This document shows positions 20,307 to 27,602 of a DNA stretch of 64,000 nucleotides, piece by piece; positions within the stretch are counted from its first letter, which is position 1; the number at the start of each line of letters is the position of its first letter. Source of the DNA: Parerythrobacter_A sp963838735 (GTDB taxonomy: Bacteria > Pseudomonadota > Alphaproteobacteria > Sphingomonadales > Sphingomonadaceae). Both the position numbers and the translations under genes were made by a program. The stretch covers positions 248,001 through 312,000 of the forward strand of contig CAWISG010000004.1 in the NCBI GenBank assembly GCA_963838735.1, given 5' to 3'. Under the pieces are notes generated by a model. It was not told where the DNA came from, did not search any database, and saw nothing but the letters and a program-made list of their open reading frames with translations.

Positions 20307-20636
20307 CTACCCACCCCGCGCCCTGACGGCAGCAATGCCGACGCCGATGGCGACCGAGCCGATCAGGAAGGCGCTTGGAAACGCCAGTTCGGCCGCGCCA
20401 CCGCCGTCTATCGCGCTGCCCAGCAGGTCGAGCAGGTAATTGCCAAGCTGGATCGCGGCGATCAGGCCGACGAACGGGATGGCAATGGTGCGCCAGTCGA
20501 ACAGCGCCCAGCCGTGGCGGCTGCGCAGGAACAGCATGATCCAGCCGGCCAGCATCACCAGCACGACGACCCACACCATCAGTACCAGCAACGCCAGCAC
20601 CAGCAGGCCGGGGCCGAGGCTCAAGAGCCCGCTCAT
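20307..20636 (-). CDS. Hypothetical small membrane protein
   Basis: 109 aa, family not recognised. There are three or four hydrophobic helices: residues about 7-32, 48-70 and 86-105. The only soluble loop is FLRSRHGWALFDWRT. It overlaps the dut stop (start 20636 against dut end 20633), so it is translated as the last gene of coaBC-dut. It has no cysteines or histidine clusters that suggest chemistry. Confidence 0.6.
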   Translation of the reverse strand: MSGLLSLGPGLLVLALLVLMVWVVVLVMLAGWIMLFLRSRHGWALFDWRTIAIPFVGLIAAIQLGNYLLDLLGSAIDGGGAAELAFPSAFLIGSVAIGVGIAAVRARGG

Positions 20637-21094
20637 ACCAGCGCGCCCGATCCGCCGGTGGACCCGAACCCGCCCGCACCACGCGCCGTATCATCCAGCG
20701 TCGCGACTTCTGACCACCGCGCCCGCGTAACCGGTGCCAGCACCAGTTGCGCGATACGGTCGCCGCGTGCGATGGCGAACGGTTCGCCACCATGATTGAT
20801 GAGGATCACTTTCAGCTCGCCGCGATAATCGCTGTCGATGGTGCCGGGCGCGTTGGGCACCGAAATGCCGTGCCTCAATGCAAGGCCCGAACGCGGGCGC
20901 ACCTGTATCTCGAACCCGTCGGGTATCGCCACCGCGAGCCCCGTTGCCACCGCCGCACACGCCCCGACCGCAAGCGTCATGTCCTGTGCCGCGCGCACAT
21001 CCATCCCCGCCGCGCCGTCCGTCGCGTAATGCGGCAGGTCCAGCCCCTGGCTATGCGGCAGGCGCGTAATTTGCACGGCCACTTCAGTCATCAT
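20633..21094 (-). CDS. dut: dUTP diphosphatase
   Basis: 153 aa from ATG 21094 (ATG 21091 is also possible; a TTG at 21100 exists). The five dUTPase motifs are visible: ATDGAAGMDVRAA, RPRSGLALRHGIS, APGTIDSDYRGELKVILINH, GDRIAQLVLAP and GAGGFGSTGG. The homotrimer removes dUTP and provides dUMP for dTMP synthesis. It overlaps the end of coaBC, the usual alphaproteobacterial arrangement. Confidence 0.95.
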   Translation of the reverse strand: MMTEVAVQITRLPHSQGLDLPHYATDGAAGMDVRAAQDMTLAVGACAAVATGLAVAIPDGFEIQVRPRSGLALRHGISVPNAPGTIDSDYRGELKVILINHGGEPFAIARGDRIAQLVLAPVTRARWSEVATLDDTARGAGGFGSTGGSGALV

Positions 21095-22682
21095 CGGCAA
21101 ACCCTGTATTCTCGCGCATCTCCACCAGCGCCTCTGCCGCCCGCATGACCAGTTCGCGCGCGACCGCCTGTTTGGACATGGTGTCGAGCCGCTCCACCCG
21201 CTTCTCCGATACGATATGCACGGTGTTGGTGTCGCCGCCCATCACGCTGTCGCCCGGCGCACCCGAGACATCGTTGGCGACGATCCAGTCCACGCCCTTG
21301 CGCGTGCGCTTGGTCTTCGCATTGGCGATCAGGTCGTCGGTTTCCGCCGCAAACCCGATCAGCAGCGTCGGGCGCCGGTTGCCGCTGGCCACCGTCGCAA
21401 GAATGTCCGGGTTTTCCGCCAGCATCAGTGCGGGCGGAGCCGCGCCGCGTTTCTTCATCTTGGTGTCGGCGTAGTCTCTGGAGCGCCAGTCCGAGACCGC
21501 CGCCGCCATGATCGCGATATCGGCAGGCAGCGCCTCTTTCACCGCCGCAGCCATCTCGCGCGCCGATTCGACATCGACGCGGTCCACGCCCGGCGGTGTC
21601 GCCAGCGCGACCGGTCCCGCCACCAAGGTCACCCGCGCGCCTTGTGCCGCAGCGGCCGCGGCAATCGCAAACCCCTGCTTCCCGCTTGACCGGTTGGCGA
21701 GGTAGCGCACCGGGTCGATCGGCTCGTGTGTCGGCCCCGCCGTCACCAGCACATGACTGCCGTAAAGCGGGCGATGCTCGATATTGGTTTGAAAGTCGGG
21801 TTGCCCCGCCAACGGATCGAAGCCGTCATCCGTGTAGGGGTTGACCCCGGTCGGTTCGGGCAGCGCAGCCCCCGCGCCCGTTACCACGGTATGGTTCAGC
21901 GCATCGCGGTCCGTCGGGGGGGCGGAGGATGCAGAGCCCTTGCCTGCCAGAATGGGGCCGCCTGAATTTGCTTGGGCAGCAGCAACGTCCGTTTCTTCCC
22001 TGGGCGCGGTGCGCGCGATCAGCGAGGACAACAGACCACCCAAGCCACCCTTGGCAGGGGCGGGTGTTGCCGCTTCGCCATCATGCAGCTCTTCGCCAAA
22101 GTCCTCGCCGAAGTCTTCAGGCGCGCAATCCGCGACCAGCCCGAACCGTGCGGCAATTTCGGCCCAGATAATCTCGGGGTCGGGCAAACGGCCAGGGCCG
22201 AATTCGCCGCATGCCATCGCGCCTGCATCGGGGTCAATGACATCGACGCCCGCATGGCGCAGCCATTCGACATTGCGCTGTGTCGCGGCGTGCTGCCACA
22301 TCCGCACATTCATCGCGGGCACCACCATCACCGGCTTGTCGGTCGCCAGGACCAGCGTTGTCGCCAGATCGTCAGCGATACCCGCCGTCATCTTGGCCAG
22401 CATGTTTGCCGTCGCCGGGCAGACCACCACCAGATCCGCCTCGCGGCTCAACTGGATATGCCCCATCTCCGCCTCATTCTTCAGATCCCACAGCGTGGTA
22501 TAAACGGGATTTTCACTTAACGCGGCGAGCGACATCGGCGTGACGAATTGCTGCCCGCCCTGCGTCACCACGCATGTCACCTCCGCCCCGCCCCGCCGGA
22601 CAAGCCGCACCAGTTCGCACGATTTATACGCTGCGATACCGCCACCCACGATCAGCAATATGCGTAAGGCGTTCTCGGTCAT
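21084..22682 (-). CDS. coaBC: Bifunctional phosphopantothenoylcysteine decarboxylase / phosphopantothenate--cysteine ligase
   Basis: 532 aa, longer than the common 400 or so. The CoaC flavoprotein domain (about 1-190) starts RILLIVGGGIAAYKSCELVR and contains PAMNVRMWQH with the active-site Asn; the later GAMACGEFGPGRL holds its catalytic Cys. The CoaB domain begins at about residue 310 with GSHVLVTAGPTHEPIDPVRYLANRSSGKQG. Between them lies an extra Ala/Pro/Gly-rich stretch of about 100 residues. CoaBC makes 4'-phosphopantetheine in two steps of CoA synthesis. The start ATG is at 22682 and the end overlaps dut. Confidence 0.94.
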   Translation of the reverse strand: MTENALRILLIVGGGIAAYKSCELVRLVRRGGAEVTCVVTQGGQQFVTPMSLAALSENPVYTTLWDLKNEAEMGHIQLSREADLVVVCPATANMLAKMTAGIADDLATTLVLATDKPVMVVPAMNVRMWQHAATQRNVEWLRHAGVDVIDPDAGAMACGEFGPGRLPDPEIIWAEIAARFGLVADCAPEDFGEDFGEELHDGEAATPAPAKGGLGGLLSSLIARTAPREETDVAAAQANSGGPILAGKGSASSAPPTDRDALNHTVVTGAGAALPEPTGVNPYTDDGFDPLAGQPDFQTNIEHRPLYGSHVLVTAGPTHEPIDPVRYLANRSSGKQGFAIAAAAAAQGARVTLVAGPVALATPPGVDRVDVESAREMAAAVKEALPADIAIMAAAVSDWRSRDYADTKMKKRGAAPPALMLAENPDILATVASGNRRPTLLIGFAAETDDLIANAKTKRTRKGVDWIVANDVSGAPGDSVMGGDTNTVHIVSEKRVERLDTMSKQAVARELVMRAAEALVEMRENTGFADDD

Positions 22683-22843
22683 CGGGTAGAGGTGTTCCTG
22701 TGTTCGGACGGCACGATAGCGAGCAGCGTAGCGTCACACGCCCGCACCTGCCAGCCCCGTGATGACGGCTTCCTGGTTAGGTTTTCGGTTCCCAGACAGG
22801 GTTAGCGGCGTCTAGACCATCCTGCGTTTCACCGGAGAATATC

Positions 22844-23254
22844 ATGCGCCTGATCCTGACCGCCGCCCTGTTCCTGCTGGGACTGCTGTTTGCCGTCATC
22901 GGCATCGGGTTCCTGATCAATCCCGCCAGCAGTGCCGCCGGATTCGGCCTGACCGCCACCGACAGCAGCGGACTGGCCGCCCTGCGCGCGGATTTCACCG
23001 CGTTCTTCGTGGTCGGCGGTGGCTGCATCATGCTGGGCACATGGCGCAGGAACGGCACCATCCTGCTGGTGCCGGCCGCGCTGTTCGCCATCGCCTTTGT
23101 CGGGCGCGCGGTCAGTATCGTGGCGGACGGCACCGTGCCGCTGTTCTGGACGGGCATGGCAATGGAGGCGATGACGGTTGCCGCCTGCCTGATCGCCTGG
23201 TCGCGCCTGCCGCGCAAAACTGCGGTCCAGCCCGGAGTCCCGCCCGGGGTCTAA
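22844..23254 (+). CDS. DUF4345-like small membrane protein
   Basis: 136 aa. Four hydrophobic segments are seen: LTAALFLLGLLFAVIGIGFL, FTAFFVVGGGCIMLG, TILLVPAALFAIAFVGRAV, and MEAMTVAACLIAW near the C-terminus. The spacing FLINPASSAAGFGL, LRADFTAFF and the arginine in VGRAVS match the DUF4345 pattern. The function is unknown. The 3' end overlaps ubiB on the other strand by four bases. Confidence 0.65.
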   Translation: MRLILTAALFLLGLLFAVIGIGFLINPASSAAGFGLTATDSSGLAALRADFTAFFVVGGGCIMLGTWRRNGTILLVPAALFAIAFVGRAVSIVADGTVPLFWTGMAMEAMTVAACLIAWSRLPRKTAVQPGVPPGV

Positions 23255-24813
23255 CCCAGCCAGCCCGTCAGCGCCGCGCCGCCTGCTATTGCCGCGCCCG
23301 CTGCACCGGCCAGCACATAGCCGAACACGCCGCGCCCCTCGCGCTTGCGGCGTTCCCACATCAGTTCGACCTTGGGCAGCGGCGGCGGTTCGGGCGCGCC
23401 GCCCTTTGCCGGAAACCGGTCCTCGATACGGCGGATCAGACTGGGCAGGCGCAGCAAAGTGTCGGTATCCGCCTTGATTCGTTCGGCAATGGCGGATTCC
23501 GGCCCCAGCTCGTCGCGAATCCATTCGCGGATATAGGGCGCGCCAACGTCCCACATGTTGATCTCGGGATCGAGCGAGGTGGCTATGCCCTCGACCATCA
23601 CCATCGTCTTTTGCAGGAGCAGCAAATGCGGCTGCGTCTGCATGTCGAAATCGCGGGTGATGGCGAACAGCCCGTCGAGCATCTGGCCGACCGACAGCTC
23701 GCTGACGGGTTTGCCGCGCATCGGCTCGCCCACCGCACGCAGCGCCGTCGCGAATTCGTCGACCGAATGATAGCTGGGCACATAGCGCGCCTCGAAATGG
23801 ATTTCCGCCACACGCCGGTAATTGCCGGTGGTCAAGCCGTAGAGGATCTCCGCCAGCCACGCCCGCGCTTGCCGGTCGATGCGGCCCATGATGCCGAAAT
23901 CGATGGCGACGATGGTACCGTCCGCGCGCACGAACAGATTGCCCTGGTGCATGTCGGCATGGAAGAACCCGGCGCTGATCGCCTGGCGCAAGAATGCCAG
24001 CACCAGCCGCTGCGCCAGATCGGGCAGGTCATGCCCTGCCGCCAGCAGGGCTTCTCGGTTGCTGATCTTGACACCGTCAACCCATGCCACGGTCATCACG
24101 CGACCATTGGTACGGTCCCAGTCAATGTCGGGAATGTCGAAGCCCTCGACCGCGCGCATCGCCTGCGCCAGTTCGCTGGCCGACGCTGCCTCGCGCCGCA
24201 GGTCCAGCTCGCGATTGGTCCAGCGTTCGAAATTGGCGATGGTCAGGCGCGGGCGCAGCCGCTGCGCTTCCCCGCCCATCGCTTCCAGATGCGCCGCGGC
24301 CCAGTGATAGGTTTTCAGGTCGCGCGCGAATTTCTCGCGGATGGCAGGGCGCAGCACTTTCACCGCGACATCACGCCCGTCGGTGGTGGTTGCGCGATGG
24401 ACTTGCGCGATGGAAGCCGCACCCACCGGCACCTCGTCGAAATGCTTAAACAGCGCGTCGAGCGGGCGGCCGAAGCTGGTTTCGACGACGGCGCGGATGC
24501 TGTCGAAGGGAACAGGCGGCAGATCGTCTTGCAACGACAGCAGGTTGGCGGTCGCTTCCTCGCCCACGATATCGGGCCGCGTGGCGAGCGATTGCCCCAG
24601 CTTGATCGCGGCAGGGCCGATAGCGCGGAATGCTTCGGCGTAATCGGGCACGGCGGGCTGGCGCGTGCCGAACCGGGCGATACGCATCAGGCGGCGCACC
24701 GGCGGCGGCGTATTCGGATCGCGCTCGATTCCGCGCAGCGCACCATGCTTCGCCAGCGTGCGACCCCAACCGAGCAGTCGCAGAATGTGCGTGGCGGGGC
24801 GGGTCATCGGCAT
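23251..24813 (-). CDS. ubiB: Ubiquinone biosynthesis regulatory protein kinase UbiB
   Basis: 520 aa with ATG 24813 (alternative at 24807). It is an ADCK/UbiB-type atypical kinase: the Ala-rich loop region is IAQVHRATTTDGRDVAVKV with the conserved lysine, the QxxxNF-like N-terminal segment is AAIKLGQSLATRPDIVGEEA, and the catalytic loop is FFHADMHQGNLFVRADG followed by AIDFGIMG. Two hydrophobic C-terminal stretches (YVLAGAAGAAIAGGAALTGW) anchor it in the inner membrane. It supports ubiquinone synthesis, acting by ATPase activity. It lies downstream of ubiE with a palindromic repeat between them. Confidence 0.94.
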   Translation of the reverse strand: MPMTRPATHILRLLGWGRTLAKHGALRGIERDPNTPPPVRRLMRIARFGTRQPAVPDYAEAFRAIGPAAIKLGQSLATRPDIVGEEATANLLSLQDDLPPVPFDSIRAVVETSFGRPLDALFKHFDEVPVGAASIAQVHRATTTDGRDVAVKVLRPAIREKFARDLKTYHWAAAHLEAMGGEAQRLRPRLTIANFERWTNRELDLRREAASASELAQAMRAVEGFDIPDIDWDRTNGRVMTVAWVDGVKISNREALLAAGHDLPDLAQRLVLAFLRQAISAGFFHADMHQGNLFVRADGTIVAIDFGIMGRIDRQARAWLAEILYGLTTGNYRRVAEIHFEARYVPSYHSVDEFATALRAVGEPMRGKPVSELSVGQMLDGLFAITRDFDMQTQPHLLLLQKTMVMVEGIATSLDPEINMWDVGAPYIREWIRDELGPESAIAERIKADTDTLLRLPSLIRRIEDRFPAKGGAPEPPPLPKVELMWERRKREGRGVFGYVLAGAAGAAIAGGAALTGWLG

Positions 24814-24856
24814 GGCGCAACCTGGGGCTCCAAGTCGAATTCATCTGAGCGTTTTA

Positions 24857-24983
24857 GTTGCTCGCTGACGCTTGGTGCTGTTTCGTCCCGCTCCCCCTCC
24901 CGGCCACCCGATAAGGATACTCCCGTGGGTGGCCGGGAGGGGGAGCGGGACGGAACAGCAAGCGGAGGACGGATGTCCGGAGC
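24857..24983 (+). repeat. Long palindromic repeat, copy 2, between ubiE and ubiB
   Basis: This copy has the same architecture and orientation as the copy at 13873-14000: CTCGCTGACGCT, a 67-base hairpin at 24885-24951, and the conserved tail. Within the stem, the A-T pair of copy 1 (13920/13950) is replaced by G-C (24903/24933), a compensatory change. On the minus strand it is open and encodes RPPLAVPSRSPSRPPTG, as in smr, although here it lies outside a recognised gene. Confidence 0.85.
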
Positions 24984-24997
24984 GCACTCAAACAAGA

Positions 24998-25729
24998 TCA
25001 CACTTTCCACCCGGAATGGATCGCAACAGCACCACCCACGATCGCTTCCACCCTGGTATTCGCAAAGCCAGCCTCCGAAATCATCGCATCGAATTGCGGC
25101 ATTGGCGGAAAGCGGCGGATCGATTCGGCAAGGTAGCGATAGCTTTCCTCATCCTGCGCGATCAGCCTGCCCATCTGCGGCATGACGCGGTGCGAATAGG
25201 CGTCGTACACATCCTTGAAACCCGGCCAGGTGGTGGTCGAAAACTCCATGCAGAAGAACCGCCCGCCATGCTTCAGCACGCGATGGGCTTCGGCCAGCGC
25301 GGCGGGGATATCGGTCACGTTGCGGATACCGAACACGATCGTATAGGCATCGAAACTGCGCGCCGGATACTCGAGCGTTTCCGCGTTCTGCCGCGACCAG
25401 ACCAGGCCGTCTATTCCGCGCTCCATCGCGCGTTCGACGCCAACGTCCAGCATTTCCTGATTGATGTCAGCCACCGTCACGCTGGCCCCGCGCGCTGCCA
25501 TCCTGAAAGCGATGTCGCCCGTGCCGCCCGCCATGTCGAGAATGGCCTCGTCCGGCTGCGGCTTCACCCGGCGCACGAACCGGTCTTTCCACAGTCGGTG
25601 CATGCCGCCCGACATCACATCGTTCATCAGGTCGTATTTTGCCGCGACCTTGCTGAACACCTCGCCGACACGTTCGGTCTTTTCGTGCGGGGCGATATCC
25701 TGGTAGCCGAAGGAAACTGTGTCGTTCAT
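24998..25729 (-). CDS. ubiE: Demethylmenaquinone/2-methoxy-6-polyprenyl-1,4-benzoquinol C-methyltransferase
   Basis: 243 aa starting ATG 25729. It carries the family start SFGYQDIAPHEKTERVGEVFSKVAAKYDLMND, the SAM-binding motif ILDMAGGTGDIAF, and FGIRNVTDIPAALAEAHRVLKHGGRF. It ends VGGAVAIHSGWKV, the expected UbiE C-terminus. It methylates the benzoquinol ring in ubiquinone synthesis. It is upstream of ubiB on the same strand and divergent from mutM; 127 bases separate the starts. Confidence 0.95.
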   Translation of the reverse strand: MNDTVSFGYQDIAPHEKTERVGEVFSKVAAKYDLMNDVMSGGMHRLWKDRFVRRVKPQPDEAILDMAGGTGDIAFRMAARGASVTVADINQEMLDVGVERAMERGIDGLVWSRQNAETLEYPARSFDAYTIVFGIRNVTDIPAALAEAHRVLKHGGRFFCMEFSTTTWPGFKDVYDAYSHRVMPQMGRLIAQDEESYRYLAESIRRFPPMPQFDAMISEAGFANTRVEAIVGGAVAIHSGWKV

Positions 25730-25856
25730 GGATGCGCAGCCTTACGGGCAACGTGGCCACGCGCAAGGGGCCGCACGGTTTTGCGCAAAATGATTGCCTT
25801 GCCGGGCGCAAGCAGGGATGGTCGGGGCCGGCCAGCCCCAGTCGAGGTATCACGCA

Positions 25857-26672
25857 ATTCCCGAACTTCCCGAAGTCGAAACCACCGTGCGCGGGTTGGC
25901 GCGCGTGCTGGAAGGGCAGGCCATCACCGCCGTGCGCGTGAATCGGCCCGACATGCGCCGCCCCTTCCCGCAAGACCTGGTGCAGATGCTGACCGGCGCG
26001 CGCGTGACGGGGCTGGGCCGCCGCGCGAAGTTCGGTCTGGTCCATACCGACCGCGACCATACGCTGATCTTTCATCTTGGCATGAGCGGGCGCTGGCGGA
26101 TCGATCCCGACGCGCGGGACAGGCACGACCATCTGGAACTGGAAACTGCCACCCATCATCTCGCCCTGTGCGATCCGCGCCGGTTCGGCTGGGTCGATCT
26201 GGTCGCGCGCGACGCGCTTGCGGACTGGCCTTCCTTCGCCACGATGGGGCCGGAACCGCTCGGCCCGGATTTCGACGCGGGCCATCTCAAGGCCGCGCTG
26301 AAAGGCCGCATTGCGCCCATCAAGCTGATGCTGCTGGACCAGCGCATCGTGGCGGGACTGGGCAATATCTACGTGTGCGAAGCACTGTGGCGCGCACGCA
26401 TCCATCCGCGCAAACCGGCGGGCAAGGTGTCCGGACCGGCGCTGGCGCGGCTGGTGCCCGCGATCCGCGCCGTGCTGACCGAATCGATAGAGGACGGCGG
26501 CAGCAGCTTGCGCGATTATGCCCGCCCCGACGGCGAGCTGGGCTATTTCGCCACCCGTTTCGATGCCTATGGCCGCGAAGGCGAGCCTTGTCACCGCGAC
26601 GACGGAGGGGCAGTGCGGCGCTTCGTGCAGGGCGGGCGCAGCACCTGGTTCTGTCCGCGCTGCCAGAAGTGA
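25857..26672 (+). CDS. mutM: Formamidopyrimidine-DNA glycosylase, apparent ATT start
   Basis: 271 aa counted from ATT at 25857. The protein must begin with Met-Pro-Glu-Leu-Pro-Glu-Val-Glu so that Pro2, freed after Met removal, can attack the damaged base. Here the codons are ATT CCC GAA CTT CCC GAA GTC GAA, and no ATG, GTG or TTG lies at the right place. CGAGG at 25843-25847 is a good ribosome site nine bases before the ATT. Upstream in-frame ATG codons would bury Pro2. Other motifs are HLGMSGRWRI, DPRRFGWVDL, and the zinc finger CHRDDGGAV...FCPRCQK. It removes 8-oxoguanine. Confidence 0.9.
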   Translation: MPELPEVETTVRGLARVLEGQAITAVRVNRPDMRRPFPQDLVQMLTGARVTGLGRRAKFGLVHTDRDHTLIFHLGMSGRWRIDPDARDRHDHLELETATHHLALCDPRRFGWVDLVARDALADWPSFATMGPEPLGPDFDAGHLKAALKGRIAPIKLMLLDQRIVAGLGNIYVCEALWRARIHPRKPAGKVSGPALARLVPAIRAVLTESIEDGGSSLRDYARPDGELGYFATRFDAYGREGEPCHRDDGGAVRRFVQGGRSTWFCPRCQK

Positions 26673-26839
26673 TGCCGATCGCCCGGCACGCAAGACGCGC
26701 ATTTGCTTGACCGAAACCGGATTTGCGCATATTGCGCGCGCTTTCCGGCGGTCCCTTGCGACTGCCCGTTCCATCTTGAACGACACAATATATCCGGTCT
26801 GGCGCATGACGACGCTGTGGCCGCAGGAGCAACGAGACA

Positions 26840-27100
26840 ATGGCAAACACGCCGCAAGCAAAGAAACGCATCCGTCGCAACGACCGCCGCGCTGAAATTA
26901 ACGGCGCGCGCATGAGCCGCATCCGTGGTTTCGTGAAGCGGGTCGAGACCGCCATCGAAGGCGGTGACAAGTCCGCTGCCGCCGATGCCCTGAAGGCAGC
27001 GCAGCCCGAACTGGCGCGCGGCGTGGCGCGCGGCGTGATGCACAAGAACACCGTGGCGCGGAAGATGTCGCGCCTGTCGAAGCGAGTCGCCGCCCTGTAA
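26840..27100 (+). CDS. rpsT: 30S ribosomal protein S20
   Basis: 86 aa, highly basic, beginning MANTPQAKKRIRRNDRRAEING and ending KMSRLSKRVAAL. Size and composition fit bS20, which binds 16S rRNA early in assembly. AGGAGCAACGAGAC lies before the ATG. A terminator follows, and dnaA is downstream, a common alphaproteobacterial order. Confidence 0.96.
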   Translation: MANTPQAKKRIRRNDRRAEINGARMSRIRGFVKRVETAIEGGDKSAAADALKAAQPELARGVARGVMHKNTVARKMSRLSKRVAAL

Positions 27101-27136
27101 GCAACGCGACCCTTCGTAAGCCGCGACAGCGGACGC

Positions 27137-27166
27137 AAAAGCCGGTGCCCGATGCGCCGGCTTTTT
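27137..27166 (+). terminator. Rho-independent terminator after rpsT
   Basis: AAAAGCCGG and CCGGCTTTTT form a stem around TGCCCGATGCG-like loop sequence, with a T-run on the 3' side. It lies 36 bases after the rpsT stop. Confidence 0.85.
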
Positions 27167-27426
27167 CGTATGCGGATTGTCTACGGCGGATAGCCGAAAA
27201 TCCCGCGATTCGCGTGCTGTCGTATCAAGGGCCCAGCCCTCTTTCCAAGGCGTTACAGGCACTTGGACGGCAGCCTGCGGGCTTGGTTACTGTCAACTCA
27301 ATTATTTCAGTTATTTTGCAGTCCCCGCCCTTGCGACTCATCTTTCGCCATGCCTAAAACAGCATCCGCAGCGGGGCTTACAAACCGTCTGTTCAACACA
27401 ACGACCGGTCGAAGGACTGCGCGCTG

Positions 27427-27440
27427 GAATCACGCGATTC
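27427..27440. promoter_or_regulatory. Inverted pair of GANTC sites
   Basis: GAATC-ACGC-GATTC: two CcrM-type methylation sites in opposite orientation with four bases between, about 165 bases before the dnaA start. Confidence 0.4.
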
Positions 27441-27540
27441 CGTGTGTTGGCGAAGCTTTGCCGCAAGCGCGGCGACGCCGGGCCGAAGGCCTGAAATCGA
27501 ACGCAGGCGCTTCGGCGCACACGGATCGGGCACTCCGGTA

Positions 27541-27590
27541 TTCTGCCGGATCACCGGTTTGGCAGAATGTAGCGCGAGACAGTCTCGCGC
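27541..27590. promoter_or_regulatory. Two inverted repeats immediately upstream of dnaA
   Basis: TTCTGCC (27541-27547) and GGCAGAA (27561-27567) form a 7-bp stem. GCGCGAGAC-A-GTCTCGCGC (27572-27590) is a perfect 9-bp palindrome that ends four bases before the ribosome site AGGGGG of dnaA. The second could be an operator or an RNA stem close to the initiation region. Confidence 0.5.
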
Positions 27591-27602
27591 ATCAGGGGGT
27601 GT

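Larger units (their letters stand above)
27167..27602. other. Non-coding leader of dnaA
   Basis: A 436-base stretch with no convincing gene. It holds an AT-rich segment near 27297-27320, four GANTC sites (27207, 27335, 27427, 27436) of the kind methylated by CcrM in alphaproteobacteria, and the inverted repeats listed next. No perfect TTATCCACA DnaA box was seen on either strand, so an origin is not claimed. Confidence 0.5.

Noticed and set aside
23041..26710. Long plus-strand open frames opposite ubiB and ubiE, and an upstream extension before mutM
   Set aside because: They are shadows of GC-rich genes; the real genes match known families throughout.
27167..27602. Origin of replication next to dnaA
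   Set aside because: No perfect DnaA box cluster was found by eye; a single near-match after dnaA (CTATCCACG near 29023) is not enough.
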